NCBI GenBank assembly: GCA_039111635.1
Contig: JBCAQO010000007.1
Span: 2,046,001 to 2,110,000 of the forward strand
Length of the DNA stretch: 64,000 bases
DNA from: Heterobasidion occidentale
Taxonomy: Eukaryota > Basidiomycota > Agaricomycetes > Russulales > Bondarzewiaceae
Reading direction: 5' to 3'
Shown: positions 23,337 to 34,546 of the stretch, piece by piece
Layout: each line of letters opens with the position of its first letter
Position numbering within the stretch: the first letter of the stretch is position 1
Made by a program: the position numbers and the translations under genes
The notes under the pieces: model-generated
Seen by the model: only the letters and a program-made list of their open reading frames with translations
Database searches by the model: none
Told to the model about the DNA's origin: nothing

Positions 23337-26097
23337 ATCTCATCCTTGAACCCCTTCTCGCTCTGAACCTCGCCAGGGATGTCATCCAACTACACACAGA
23401 AGAGACGATCAGACCAGGCCGAAAGGCGAAAAACATAAGGAATTATACCTTGTCAAGATCGAAGAGCGCCTCCTCAATTATGTTGACAGCCTTAACGATA
23501 TCCGCTTCGTCAATGACCAAGGGGGGTGCGAATCGGATGCTGTAAATAACCACGTCAGTATGTACTGAAGGAACTGCCCAATGAAACCGGATTTTCAGGA
23601 GGCCGACTTACATGTTGACGTGGGTCGGCTTGGCCAACAGGCCCCTGCTCTTCAGAAGCAGACAAAGCTGCCACGCGCTGCGGCCCTTCGCACTCTGGGT
23701 CTCATCGATGACGACCGCGTTCAGCAGGCCGCGACCACGCACGGCCTTGATGAGCGGCGATTTGATCGCGCGGACGAGCGCGCGGAACTTCTCTCCGAGT
23801 ACGGCCGCACGCTCCGCGAGCTGCTCTTCGATCAGCACATCGAGCGCCGTCATCGCGACCGCACATCCGAGGGGGTTGCTGTGAAAAAAACAAGGCCCCA
23901 AGATATCGTAGTCAGTTACTAGGATGCGGATGCTATGCGAAGGCCTGATGCAGTGACGAACCCGCCGTAGGTGCTCCCGTGCTCGCCAGGTTTGATACAG
24001 AGCATGACGTCACGGTCGGCTAGGACCGCAGACACAGGGTACACTGGAAGAGGGGGTTCGGTCAGCGTCAATGTCGAATGCACCTGAACATGCAGCGGAA
24101 GCGCAACGGTAGGAAGCATACCTCCTCCCGATAGTGCTTTTCCGAGGAGAATGATGTCCGGTCGCACGTTGTCGTGCTCACAGCAGAGCAACTTTCCTGT
24201 ACGACACAGCCCCTAGAAGACACAGACGGGCGTTAAATGGGATTCTGTGTGAGAACGTGAAAAAAATGTAGTGTTTATTTACCGTTTGAATCTCATCACA
24301 GATAAACAACACATTGTGTTTCGTGCACAGCTCGCGGACCTTGGACAAGTAGCCCTCAGGGGGCACAACGATCCTGATGTGAGCCTCAGCTGAGTTCCCA
24401 GTTTCTTTCTGATGATCCGGTAAACCCTTACCCCGCTTCACCCTGAATAGGCTCAATGAGGAACGCTGCGACGTCAGTGCCGTACAGCTCGAGCGCGCGC
24501 TCCAAGTCTTCGATAACACCATACCGAATGGTCCTAGTCTGTGCGCCGTCCTGGAACGTAGGCCCTACTCCTTGGAGATACGGCCCAAATCCTCCTCGGC
24601 TTTCTGGATCTGTGCTCATGCTTGAGATACGACCTTCCATCAGCGATCACGCAGTAACGCCTGAAACTCAGCCACTGCACCTGATGACGCCGAGCGTCCG
24701 ACCATGGAAATTCCCCTCGACGCTCAGCACGACTGCTTTGCCGTCGCGGATGCCCTTTTTCTCGTAGCCCCACTTGCGTGAGAGTTTGACGGCGGTCTCG
24801 ACGGCCTCGGCGCCAGTGTTCATCGGCAATACCATGTCATAACCAAACAGGGTCGTCACCTTCTGCGCGAATCGCCCAAACACCGAGTTGTAGAACGCGC
24901 GAGAAGAAAGCGTGAGTTTCTGCGCTTGTTCCACAAGGGTGGCGACGATACGCGGATGACAGTGGCCCTAAACCAAGTCAGGAGAGATGATGTGAGATCC
25001 GGACATTTCGAATGGAAGAAAAAGAAGAGTAGCAGGACGCACTTGGTTTACCGCACTGAGCGAGAGAAAGGAACAGGAGTCAATGAATCAGGAAGCAGCG
25101 GGGACAGATCGTGAACTTACGAGTACGCGGAAAGCATATCGATGTATTCCTTGCCTTCTGGATCCCATACCCTGTACTCCGGAACCATCAACCACATGCC
25201 AGAGTGTAGTCCCATGTGGGTTCAAAATTACTCACTTGGCTCCCAATGCGCGGTCGAAGACGACAGGAAGAGGATGATAGCTATATTTAAGATATAAAGT
25301 GATCAGCACCCATGTCGAATGATGCGAGCATGACTAGTGGGAGCCAGTGGTAGCCCCTTGAATGCACCCCCTGTACCATAGCAGCAGGTCCACTCTAGCG
25401 ATCGCGGCCGTGCAATGAACAAAACGCGCTGGTCGAGAACTGGTGATGGATCACACGCACAAAAGGCGCGATATGAAGATGCTTGACAGGGCAGGCTGTG
25501 GCATGGCCTTCTCTGAGTACGCCAATGCCCGGTGGATGGTCAAAGACTGGGGCACAGCCTACCACAATGCCCTGCACGAGTGGGACCGGAACAGTGCGCA
25601 GCGCCTCACCCGTCCATAGTCTATCAAAGGTGGCACACTCCGTCCTAAACTCGTCACATCCCCTTCAAGTGGGCGAACTTCCGACGCATTTCCCCGACCA
25701 GGCGCCCCCAAAGCGTCGGAAGTCCGAGGTCGGACTGGATCATAATCCATGACCTTGACCGTTCGCGAGAGACACGACGCGAGAGAAAAAAAAAGTTCGC
25801 ATCATACAACACATCATTGTACCCCGGGCTCAGTCAAAATAGCGCCCAATCGCAAAAAGGGCCGGCGGGCCACCGTTCCCCGCAATCCTCGTTCGCCAAT
25901 CGGCGATCCGCAATTTAAAGAGAAGCCAGTCAAGCAAAAACCACTCACTTGTGTGCGCCGAACTGATGCTCCAGCTGGATGACGTCCGCCGAAGATAGAT
26001 GAACGGAGCCGCCGCTTCCCGACTTGCCGCCTGCCTTGCCATTTGAGTTCGCAGGCGCCCCTTGTGCGCCACTGTCAGTGAATGCTGATGGAGCCAT
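23337..26097 (-). CDS. OAT: Ornithine aminotransferase
   Basis: ATG 26097 opens [10 protein letters not shown] and a Gly/Ser-rich leader. After splicing, the class-III aminotransferase core follows: [95 protein letters not shown] and the PLP-lysine segment LLGKALSGG. Then come [26 protein letters not shown] and [11 protein letters not shown]. The stop is at 23337 after GFKDEISN. The enzyme transfers the delta-amino group of ornithine to 2-oxoglutarate, linking arginine breakdown to glutamate semialdehyde and proline. Its fungal forms are cytosolic and the leader is not a clear mitochondrial signal. Expected length is about 460 aa. Short introns interrupt the gene (for example at AHN/YHP and AK/VWD). 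No lesions were seen. Confidence 0.95.
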
Positions 26098-26236
26098 CGT
26101 ATCAGTGGTTTCGTCGTGTGGGGAGTGTACTAGCGGAACAGGTAGGATGTGGGGAAGAACAAGAGAGAAAATTGCCGTCGTCATTGAAGAGGGCGAGCGA
26201 GGGCGATCGATGGGCCACGCCGGCACCGGACGGCGG

Positions 26237-26244
26237 CTTATATA
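26237..26244 (-). promoter_or_regulatory. Probable TATA box of OAT
   Basis: TATATAAG on the minus strand lies about 140 bp upstream of the ATG at 26097, a plausible core-promoter position given a leader of roughly 100 nt. The rest of the spacer to the DHHC gene stop (26582) shows no other feature. Confidence 0.5.
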
Positions 26245-26581
26245 CGGTCGGCGCCGGGCGGAGCATCCTGAAGACAGGAGCAGTACAGCCGCCCGAACAA
26301 GCGCCCGTCGCCGCCGCTCCCTCCTTTTCGAAATTCACCCGCACTCCGCTATACCGGCGCTGCGGCTCTGTGCCACACCTCCTTAGGAACAACCGTCCGC
26401 TGTGGACAGGCGATATGCAGTAGCATCAAGTCGCGTATATAGGTTGTGCATACTCATAAATCAGCATCCAATGTCAGGGTGGTGCTACACGGCCCGAAAG
26501 GAGACACCTCCATAATAAAAAAACCCCACGTCGAAACGAAGGGAAGTCACCGTCCAGTCTCACCGCTATACCGGCCACCAT

Positions 26582-29500
26582 TCACTGCAACTCCGCAGGC
26601 CACCCCCGCCTGGGCATCCATCGGCCTTTCGCATCGAAACGAGGGTTCCTCTCGAATGTGACACCATCCGAAGTGCCCCGACCGACCGGGACTGCATCGT
26701 CATGATCGCGCAATACGAGGAACAGTCGGTCGAACGCCCCGACGCCGACGACGATGCACCGACAACATCACAACATCACAAAATCAATGACAGGAAGAAG
26801 AGCCGACAAAAATGACAATGACGAAAGCAGCGAACGATGAACAAAGAGAACACGGCATGCGTCAGTGCTGTTTTCCCACGTATGATACAAGACACTCACG
26901 GAACCATGTCCAGGCATTCGTGCCCATGACGAGCTCCCAGTGCGCGCGCACGCTCCCGAGATACCATAAATTTCCCTCCGTCTCCATCCTCCCCCACTCC
27001 CTATCCCACTCCCTCAGTGTCCGCTTCTTTGCACTGTGCACACCCCAAAAATAGAAACAGTAACATGTGGATATTAGGGATGTACAGATAAAAGTAATGG
27101 GTGAATGGATGATTTCATTTAGCAAATAGGTGAGGTGAACAAAAGAGAAACAACGCACGAGATGGCCCATATGGGATGTACCTGCGACAACATATCTCGC
27201 TCCTTCTCTTTCATCGTCCGCATCGACATGTGCTCCACCGTCGTGTAGTTGCCCGAGATGAGCGTGACGTGCGTGATGAGCATGATCGCGGTAAACAGCG
27301 CAAACAGACCCGCCCTGTTCAAGACCACATTTAATAATATAGGACGAGGGGGAAAGAAAGGGCTTACAGAGCGATGACGACGATATGCTGTGGATCAACG
27401 GAGACGTTCATCCCCCGCACGGCACTGGCGCGCGCATTGAGCCCGACGAGCGTCGAAAACGTCCACAGGCAGAACAAAAGTGCCCAAAACACAAGGTCAA
27501 CGAAGAACTGCCCGGTCATCATTGAGAATGTTTTCCTCTGTTTTCAAGAAAAAGCGCGCGCACCTTGTGGTTCTGCGCACCGACACATTGCCCAACCCCT
27601 GCAAGAAGGGTCCGAAGAAAAATCTGTCAGCGGTCACGTCGATCGTCTGGGGCTATGATAGCCAGCAACTTCCCGAGAGACTCACAAGGACAGTGATGGT
27701 CGTACTTGAGCACGCACTATGGAGACACGTCACCAAACTGGATTAGCGCGCAGCTCCCGACAAATTATTTTTGCTAGCTGCATAAAAATGGTGCAGAAGG
27801 GAAGTATAAAAAAACCCCATGAAGGTGTAATAACCCTCGATGGGGCACTAAGGGATACAGACCGGGCTAGCCCATGCCCGCTGTGCCTAAGTAGCCCGGT
27901 CACCGTGTCAGCGAGCTGAATAAAAGACATTTGGGCACAGTGTCCGAGTCGCAACTCCTGAAACGTCTCGGCATAGAACCCCTTCCGCTTTATCTCATCC
28001 CGCTAACATCAATAGATGCCACAAAAGATGCCCCGAAATAAATGATTCGAAGAATAGAAAAAGAAGGCACGAAACATAGAAAGGGTAAACCAAAGACATC
28101 CACGCACCGTACCACACGCCCGACAATGGTGCGCCCGTGGCGGCCGCACGAAATTGCACCGCCGACAGTAGCGGAACTCCTCTGCGAGCACAGGCGTGCC
28201 CGGCGGTCGCCGCGTGACGTTCATGCTGAAACCTTCCCGCTTCTCCCCAGCTCCACTCCTCCCTCGGCCACGCTTGCGCTCCGTGCCCGCATCCCCGTAC
28301 CTCTCCCGCTCGGCACCCTGGTCGCTCGCCTGGCGCTCATGACCCTTGTACCGCTTGCGGTCCTGGTCCTGGTCCCGATGGCCGGCACCTTGCGTGTGCC
28401 ATTGCGAGTGTGGGTGGGCGGGGTGCCGCGATGCGCGGGAGCGCTTCTCGGCGTGTGCGGAGGGGGAGGCGGGCGTGTCGTGAGAGGAGAACGGTGTATG
28501 GGACGTCGACGCCGACGTAGAGGGCGATTCGGGCGGGGCAAATGCGATCGCTGGGGAAGGCGTCGCGGACGATGACGCGGTACCTCCCTCCTCTGTTTCA
28601 TGTTCTGGCTCGGCGGAGGGGGAAGTAGAGATGGACGGCTCGGGCTGCACGAGCGGCGCTCCGTGCCCAGCGCCAGTGTTTAGCGCTGGCAAGGCGGCCT
28701 CGCGCGCATGGCGGCGATCGACGCTGCTGTAATTCAGGTCGTATGCGTCAACTATGACTGCGGGCAAGTGCGAGGCGTGTGGACGCGTCGCTGCATACGG
28801 GATGCCTATGGTCTCGGTCTCGGCGTCGTCATGTGCGGCATCGGCGCCGTTGGGGGAGGACGGGTCGAGAGGTGCGGGGGCGCCTCTGTAAGAGTAGGAG
28901 TATGAGAAAGACGGTGTGGGCGGGGACGTGGATGTGACATGCTGCAGGGGAGGGAAGGAGGTTATGAGTTGGGGGCCTGAACCGTGGAAAGGCAGGACAG
29001 AAATAATGAGGATGGGAATGCATATGTGATGATAAGATGGTATCACTTCGGTGAGACGACATGTGCATGCAAGTTCTCAGGCAAGTAAATGAGTGATGTC
29101 ATGTACGTCCCGGGTATGAGCACAAGTACGACGTAGGTGCTGCATCCACGGTCACGAAAACCGCTGCCCACCTCCTAACGACCGACTGGCCTGGCCGCAG
29201 TGGGATAGCCCCTGACATGACAAGCTCACAAACCAAGAAAAGCTGCCAGGGGCAAAAAGGAACGGCGACGAATGACGCAGGACAATATATTTATAATTCA
29301 TGTTCCGCAAGGATTCTGTTCGCCTGCGCCGACGAAGCGCGAAGGCGTTGCCCGCACGTCCACATACAAAAACAGAAATAGAGATGCCGCGCGAGGAGGA
29401 GCACTTCATCTTCTCGGCGGAGCCGATATTCCGATACCCACAAGACATGGCAAGTGCGCGTATGTCAATAAAATCATAGGAGTCACTCACATCTTTTGCG

Positions 29501-30020
29501 AATCCTGGCGGTGTGAACACGACCTATTGGAGACAAGGCGACGGTTCGTGTCCCAGAGAGGGTGTGTATACAGTTATGGCGCACCTTAATATACGCCCAG
29601 ACGAGCATGAACCCGAGCAAGATAAACACTACGAGAAACGCCACTGTCGCAGGGAGCATAAGTAAGCAAGCTATCAAACCCGCAACTCATCATCCTTCCT
29701 ATCTGCACCACCGCCCACCATCACACGGACCTATCCGAGAAGACAAATGAAGACTAAGACTCACCTCCTATTCCTCTCCCACCCAACGCGTCTCCTGATC
29801 CGTTACGCTTGATCATAGGCACGCAGAGTCTTCCGATATACACATAGCAGGCGTACGCGATGATTGCGCCCGCGATGCCAACTGCGAGCTTGAGCGTGAT
29901 CCATGGCTGCTTGGCGCGCCGTGCGCGCCTCTCTTGGGAGCGCATGCGGGCAGCGGTGACGATGTCGGCGCAGGAGCGGTGTTCGGTGGTGGTGCTGGCG
30001 GGTATGCCATTGGAGGCCAT
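26582..30020 (-). CDS. DHHC-type protein S-palmitoyltransferase
   Basis: ATG 30020 begins MASNGIPAS. A first membrane segment follows (AVGIAGAIIAYACYVYIG), then a second in the next exon (LPATVAFLVVFILLGFMLVW), and the FTPPGFAKD loop typical of fungal Pfa3-like enzymes. A large exon (about 28,100-28,950) adds a low-complexity, Ser/Pro/Arg-rich cytosolic loop. The cysteine-rich domain then reads YCRRCNFVRPPRAHHCRAC and, across introns, YDHHCPWVGQCVGAQNHK, which contains the catalytic DHHC cysteine. Two further membrane segments, TLREWDREWG and LVMGTNAWTWFLPVGRG follow. The tail NPRFDAKGRW ends at 26582. The last intron (about 26,700-26,890) is long. These ER/Golgi/vacuole enzymes attach palmitate to cysteines of membrane-associated proteins. 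The inserted loop is longer than in yeast relatives. Confidence 0.92.
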
Positions 30021-30278
30021 GCACGGTCGAAGGTTGCGTAGTATGTGTGTATGTACGGGGGTCCTAACTTACTTGCCTTTACACTTACTTGCCTGCTCGT
30101 TGGTCCGTCGAGGGAGGACGACGAGGACGACGGGCAATGGGCGACGGACTGAGCAAGACGGAGCAGCGGTGACGCAGCCGTTGTCCTTTCGGCAAACGCC
30201 GAGCCCATCATGAATCGGCTGAATTTCCAACTTTTACTTTGCTCATTTTGCACCACAAAAGCAAAGCAAAAACAAAAC
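30021..30278. promoter_or_regulatory. Bidirectional promoter, DHHC gene / Pop8-like gene
   Basis: Only 258 bp separate the divergent start codons at 30020 (minus) and 30279 (plus), so both core promoters must lie here. The interval is GC-rich on the DHHC side and AT-rich near the plus-strand start. No clear TATA box is seen. Confidence 0.6.
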
Positions 30279-30699
30279 ATGGGACACAGCCCTTTCCCTC
30301 TCCCTCAGACGTACCACTATATCCTCTTCTCGCTGTCCCCTCCAACGACAGATCCGCTTCGGATCCGCAAATCGATCCAGGACGCGCTCAGTCAGTCATT
30401 TGGTCTGACGTCCGCGAGCACGTACCTCGACATCTTATGGATCGCAGACGACGGCAACCAATCTGTGGTTCGAACCGGCCCAGCGTGAGCCTTTTTCTCT
30501 ATCTCTCATGGTTTCTTCGCATCTTTTGAGTGAATAAAATGACCGACACGAAATGGACCACTCGGTGGGAATACAAAGTGAGGCCGCGCGGGTGATGGCC
30601 GCTGCAGCAGCTGCGTCCCCCGGGGCTGGCGCATTGCGCCTCTCAACGACCCAGGACTCCCCGTTCCTGCCGTCCTTGATCCCCGCCTTCTCTCCCTGA
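30279..30699 (+). CDS. Putative RNase P/MRP small subunit (POP5/Rpp14-like)
   Basis: Exon 1 (30279-30484) and exon 2 (30579-30699) join across a 94-bp intron in phase 2, giving 108 aa. The start TYHYILFSLSPP, the helix IRKSIQDALSQSFG, the strand TYLDILWIADDG and the tail with ARVMAAAA, ALRLS and SPFLPSL match the small alpha-beta fold shared by Pop5, Rpp14 and Pop8. These subunits stabilise the RNA of the tRNA-processing (P) and rRNA-processing (MRP) ribonucleoproteins in the nucleus. An in-frame upstream ATG at 30210 would add 23 residues. The later ATG is preferred because the fold starts there. The length fits Pop8. The stop lies inside a 20-bp tandem duplication. Confidence 0.55.
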
Positions 30700-30722
30700 C
30701 CACCGCCTTCTCTCCCTGACCA
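30683..30722. repeat. Perfect 20-bp tandem duplication across a stop codon
   Basis: The 20-mer starting CCGCCTTCTC and ending CCCTGACCA occurs twice head to tail. The first copy holds the TGA of the upstream small gene (30697-30699), so the second copy is 3' UTR. Confidence 0.85.
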
Positions 30723-32092
30723 TTTCAACTCCAACTGCACCCGCGCCCGCCGCCGTAATCCGCATCATCCTCCAATTAATGTTCTCCGCCTGAGAATGCG
30801 ACGATCCCTTCGCCACTGGTCCTGGCATCCTTTTCGTTCCTCTCTGCTCTCTTTATTCGTCATCTGGTGTCATCTACCGCACTCTACGTGTGAACCGCGT
30901 CCTTCCATTCCTTTTCGACCCTTTTCAGTTGATCACGCTTTGCGCCTCCTTCCGATCATGCACTACACGTATATCGCGCACCACGCCGCATACAATTCAG
31001 ATGATACATCTACTTGCTGCCCTCATCCACCGTGTGACGTCCTGCACGCGCCCCGACCGTGAAACGCCGAACCCAAGCAACCTATTTTAGCTATGGACGT
31101 ACAACGAAGTTCAACCGTTCGACCTTCTAGGCGCGGTGCAGCGCAGCGATGCCTTGAGCCGGTTTAATGTTCTTCTCCACGAGGTTATGAAAGTTTGACC
31201 GACTCGATCAAGCAATCACCTCGAACAGAATCGAAGGCTCCGGATCATCGTCAGGTGCATGACAGTTCAGGCGACCTGCTGTCAGGCCAATGTTTCCACT
31301 TGGACGGGCCCCAGCAGTGCCCCAGCAGCCCGGTAATCCCGTAGCCTTCTTCCGGCATGCACTCCATACAGTTATGCGTCTGCATGTGGCACGTACGTAC
31401 GTGCTGTCCGTGCTTTCAAGGGTCTGATTGTGCAAGCTAAGGACGTCGCAACTTTGAATGCTCGTGCGAACGATGGGGGGGACATGACACTCCGGGTGAA
31501 AGGATCATCCCTCTCCTTCTCCTTTTAGGAGGACCATGGGGCTGGGTTTGCGCCGCGATGGTGATGCGCGCAGCCTGCCTGGACCTAGTATAATCTATCA
31601 ATAAGCTGCTTGCTTGCTGCCAGCTATGAATGTACATTGGACTTGCTGTCTATGAAGACGAGAACATGTGAAGAGTCCACCGCTGTCTAACCGCTTTTAT
31701 GCAAGATATCCATAGTGCTCGCCGTAGCACCGATCCTTGGTTTCATTTATACAACAGGCGGTGACTACTAAATAAGTGCAACAACAGCGACGAGGAGACG
31801 ATGGCGAGGATGACAGAGAACCTATTACACTAAGATGGAATGAAACGAACCGAAACGAACCAAGCCGCACGAGGACAGACAGATGCACAAACAGGATGCG
31901 CAAGGGATGTCGAACCGACGAATGTGACACTTCGCCGCGATCAGAAATGTACGGCCCTCTAAGCCTACAACCTTCCTGGTACAACACATATGTACTTGAT
32001 TTGACATGTAGCAGCCAACACCACGCACAGGGCGCATCCAGGCCTCTCCCGAAACTGCCACATGTCACCAACGCCTGATCAACGCGAACGCC
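30723..32092. other. Intergenic, no gene supported
   Basis: This 1.4-kb interval lies between the ends of two convergent genes. It holds only short frames without family resemblance. ACGTACGTACG-like simple repeats occur around 31,390. The DCN1 terminator should be near its right edge. Confidence 0.45.
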
Positions 32093-34546
32093 TCACGCGC
32101 TCCTGGACGCCAACCGCTCCTTTGCCCACTCGACGAAATCGTCTATTGTCGAAGGCCACGCGGCTGCAAAAAGAGCGAGGAAGCGAATCAGCAATGATCA
32201 AAACGATGCGATATGTGCAGAGCACATGTCGCCGGTGGGACGATGGCAGAGGGTTCGCGAGCGCCAAATGCGAGGGATGCAGGGAAAAAATAGGATAACC
32301 CCCTTCCCATGAGTCAGCATCACGATCGTGATTGTTTATAAGTCAGTTGGACAGTCATTCATCGTGTCTGTCAGCAAGCAGGAACACGAGCACTCGAAAT
32401 AGGGCAAAGGGGGAGAGAGAGGGGAGCTGAGATTGGAATGGATGAAAGAAGGCGGTAAGAAAGAAACGAAGAGAAGGAAGGAAGGTAGAAGGTAATGTCC
32501 TGAAGGAAAGGAAGCAAGAGAGAGAAGGGAACGCGATGAGGAAGCAAGGGACGAAAGGGGTGCACGAATGCGATAAGCCAAGGAGGTCGAATCAGAAAGG
32601 AAGGTAGCCACCCGGTGACGCACGATGGGCGCGGGAGAGCGCATAGATGGGGGTGGTGATGATGATCGAAACGAAGCTTAATAACAAAGTTGGAAAGGCA
32701 GGAAGCTGGAGACAGACGAAACGAGCAAGTGGAACCGGGAACGGAGCCCCGAGGCGATGCAGCGCGGTACGACTGTCGAATCTCGTCGTGCGCCCAACGA
32801 CGATTACAACCATGGAGCTTCACACAACTCCGAGGCAAGCAGCGTGAAGATTCAAGAGAACGCAAACACGAGCGCAACAAAAATGTGTAGTTCGAGAGAG
32901 AAAGACAGGGGAAGAGCGAGAGTAAGGAGAGCGAGGATAACTCACCCTCTAGGTCATACTTCTCGAACCGCGCATCGATTGTGCGCACGAAGTCCAAAAA
33001 CTGTTCGTGTGCGCGCGCGAGGCCAGACGCGAGAGGGCGCATCGAATGCCGTGACCGAGGATCCGAGCGAGGTTCCCGTGGAATGTCCCAAGGTACGGGT
33101 GTGGTCCAGGGTTCGAGGTCGAGAGCGAGGTCGAGCAAGAGGCGAGAACGGCGGGGTAGGGTTGAATGCATATTGGGTAGGGTTGAATGCATATGATTGA
33201 GTCCATATTCCCACACACAGATTCAGGTTCGGCGCCCATCGTGCAAGGGTATTTACGGATTGCGGTGGCGTCGTTCGGGTCGGTTTGGTTATCAACGCAG
33301 ATCAAGGTTGCGATAGAAGATCGTTCGACAAGCAAGCAAGCGGGTGAGATCGGCAGAATAGACGGAACGCACGGAGCAGCGTGTAGCAGAGAGAAGGGGA
33401 AGGGGAAAGAGAAGGGAGGTACGCACCATCATCCACGTATCCTTGCTGACCCCTTTACCTCCCCGCTCGGCGAGGAACTCGAACCACCAACTCGTATATT
33501 CCTCTCTCCATCCCTCCTCGTATCCGCGCATACCATCGTCGCCATCGGTGTCCCGCGGGATTATGTGGGCCAGCGCGCCGCCTCTTAGACCGTGCGGGAG
33601 AAGGAGCGCCCAAAACCCTTGCGCTGTCTCGAGGCCTGTGAGACCGATGCCAATGAATAAAAAGTCAACAGTGAGAAGCAAAGATAAGATATGGGAGGAA
33701 GGGGCGCACTAAGGCTCCGCTGGCCCTCCGCACGCGCGAAATCGAACGTGTATGCATATACTTGTTGGAAGTATGGCGCATCGGATCCGAGTTTGTCCCG
33801 TAGGCGCAGCAGCGCCGTCTTCATCGTCGCTGTCGTGTCCGCACTGAATTCGGGCTGGTGGTAAGTTGATGACGACTCAACATAGGGGGTAATAAGGGGA
33901 GTAATCGCGCACTTGACATTTTTCCAGCCTTCAATCCAACCTTTGCGCGTCCACTCAGCCATGCGTGGCGATTTGAGTTCGTATGCTACGGCGAGCAGCA
34001 CGACGTCTTCAGGGTCAACGCCGAGGTCTTCGCAAAGCTTAAGCGTCCCATCTACCGTGATATTATCTCCATCCGCATCTTCACCCCCATTGACACATGC
34101 ATCGAGTTCAGGATGATAGAAGCGTGTGGGGAAAAGTATCGTACGCACCCTTGTACCGGTCAAACAGCTGACCAAGCTTGCTCGATGATGGCTCGTTCCG
34201 TGGCCGCGCGAGCGATGCGGCGGCAGCGCCCTCGCTGTAGTACGCATCCACTGCGATGTCTACGCGCTTGTACCTGTCGAGGTAGCGCTTCGCGTGCGCC
34301 GTCCTGCGCACATCGCACGAGAACGTCGATCAGGCTCGGATGTTCAGAGTGGTTCGGATTGATTGGGCAGAGCGCAAGCGGACTTACGATGAGCCTGTTA
34401 TGCCACAGAATTGCAGGATCTTCTCCTCCTCGGCGGATCGCTTGCTTGTCTTAGACTTGATCAGGCGAAGCCAGGGCAAAAGTGAGCGCCCGAGGGCGTG
34501 TGTGAGATGCCAATCGTTCTCGGCATATGCCAAAGGTTCATACCAT
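32093..34546 (-). CDS. DCN1: DCN1-like cullin neddylation factor
   Basis: Eight exons sum to an intact 286-aa frame: 34546-34544 (the ATG alone), 34455-34388, 34303-34149, 34078-33913, 33843-33710, 33635-33427, 33000-32946 and 32163-32093. The N-terminal UBA-like region includes EEEKILQFCGITGSS and AVDAYYSEG. The PONY domain follows with LFDRYK, DADGDNITVDGT, CEDLGVDPEDVV, PRMAEWTRKGWIEGW and YAYTFDFAR. Next are ETAQGFWALLLP, WFEFLAERG, SKDTWMMFLDFV and the conserved end AWPSTIDDFVEWAKERLA. Dcn1 binds the Nedd8 E2 Ubc12 and cullins and promotes cullin neddylation, which activates SCF ligases such as those using F-box proteins. Introns 6 (33001-33426, 426 bp) and 7 (32164-32945, 782 bp) are far longer than the 50-90 bp usual in this window. 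Confidence 0.93.
33153..33194. repeat. Tandem duplication of ~21 bp inside a DCN1 intron
   Basis: GGGTAGGGTTGAATGCATAT occurs twice in succession within intron 6 of DCN1. It resembles, but is not, a telomeric repeat. Confidence 0.7.

Noticed and set aside
28042..28575. 177-codon plus-strand open frame
   Set aside because: Mirror of the DHHC gene's Arg/Pro-rich loop exon on the opposite strand.
33153..33194. TAGGGTTG units as interstitial telomere repeat
   Set aside because: Only two 20-21 bp units with a long non-telomeric part; a simple tandem duplication explains it.
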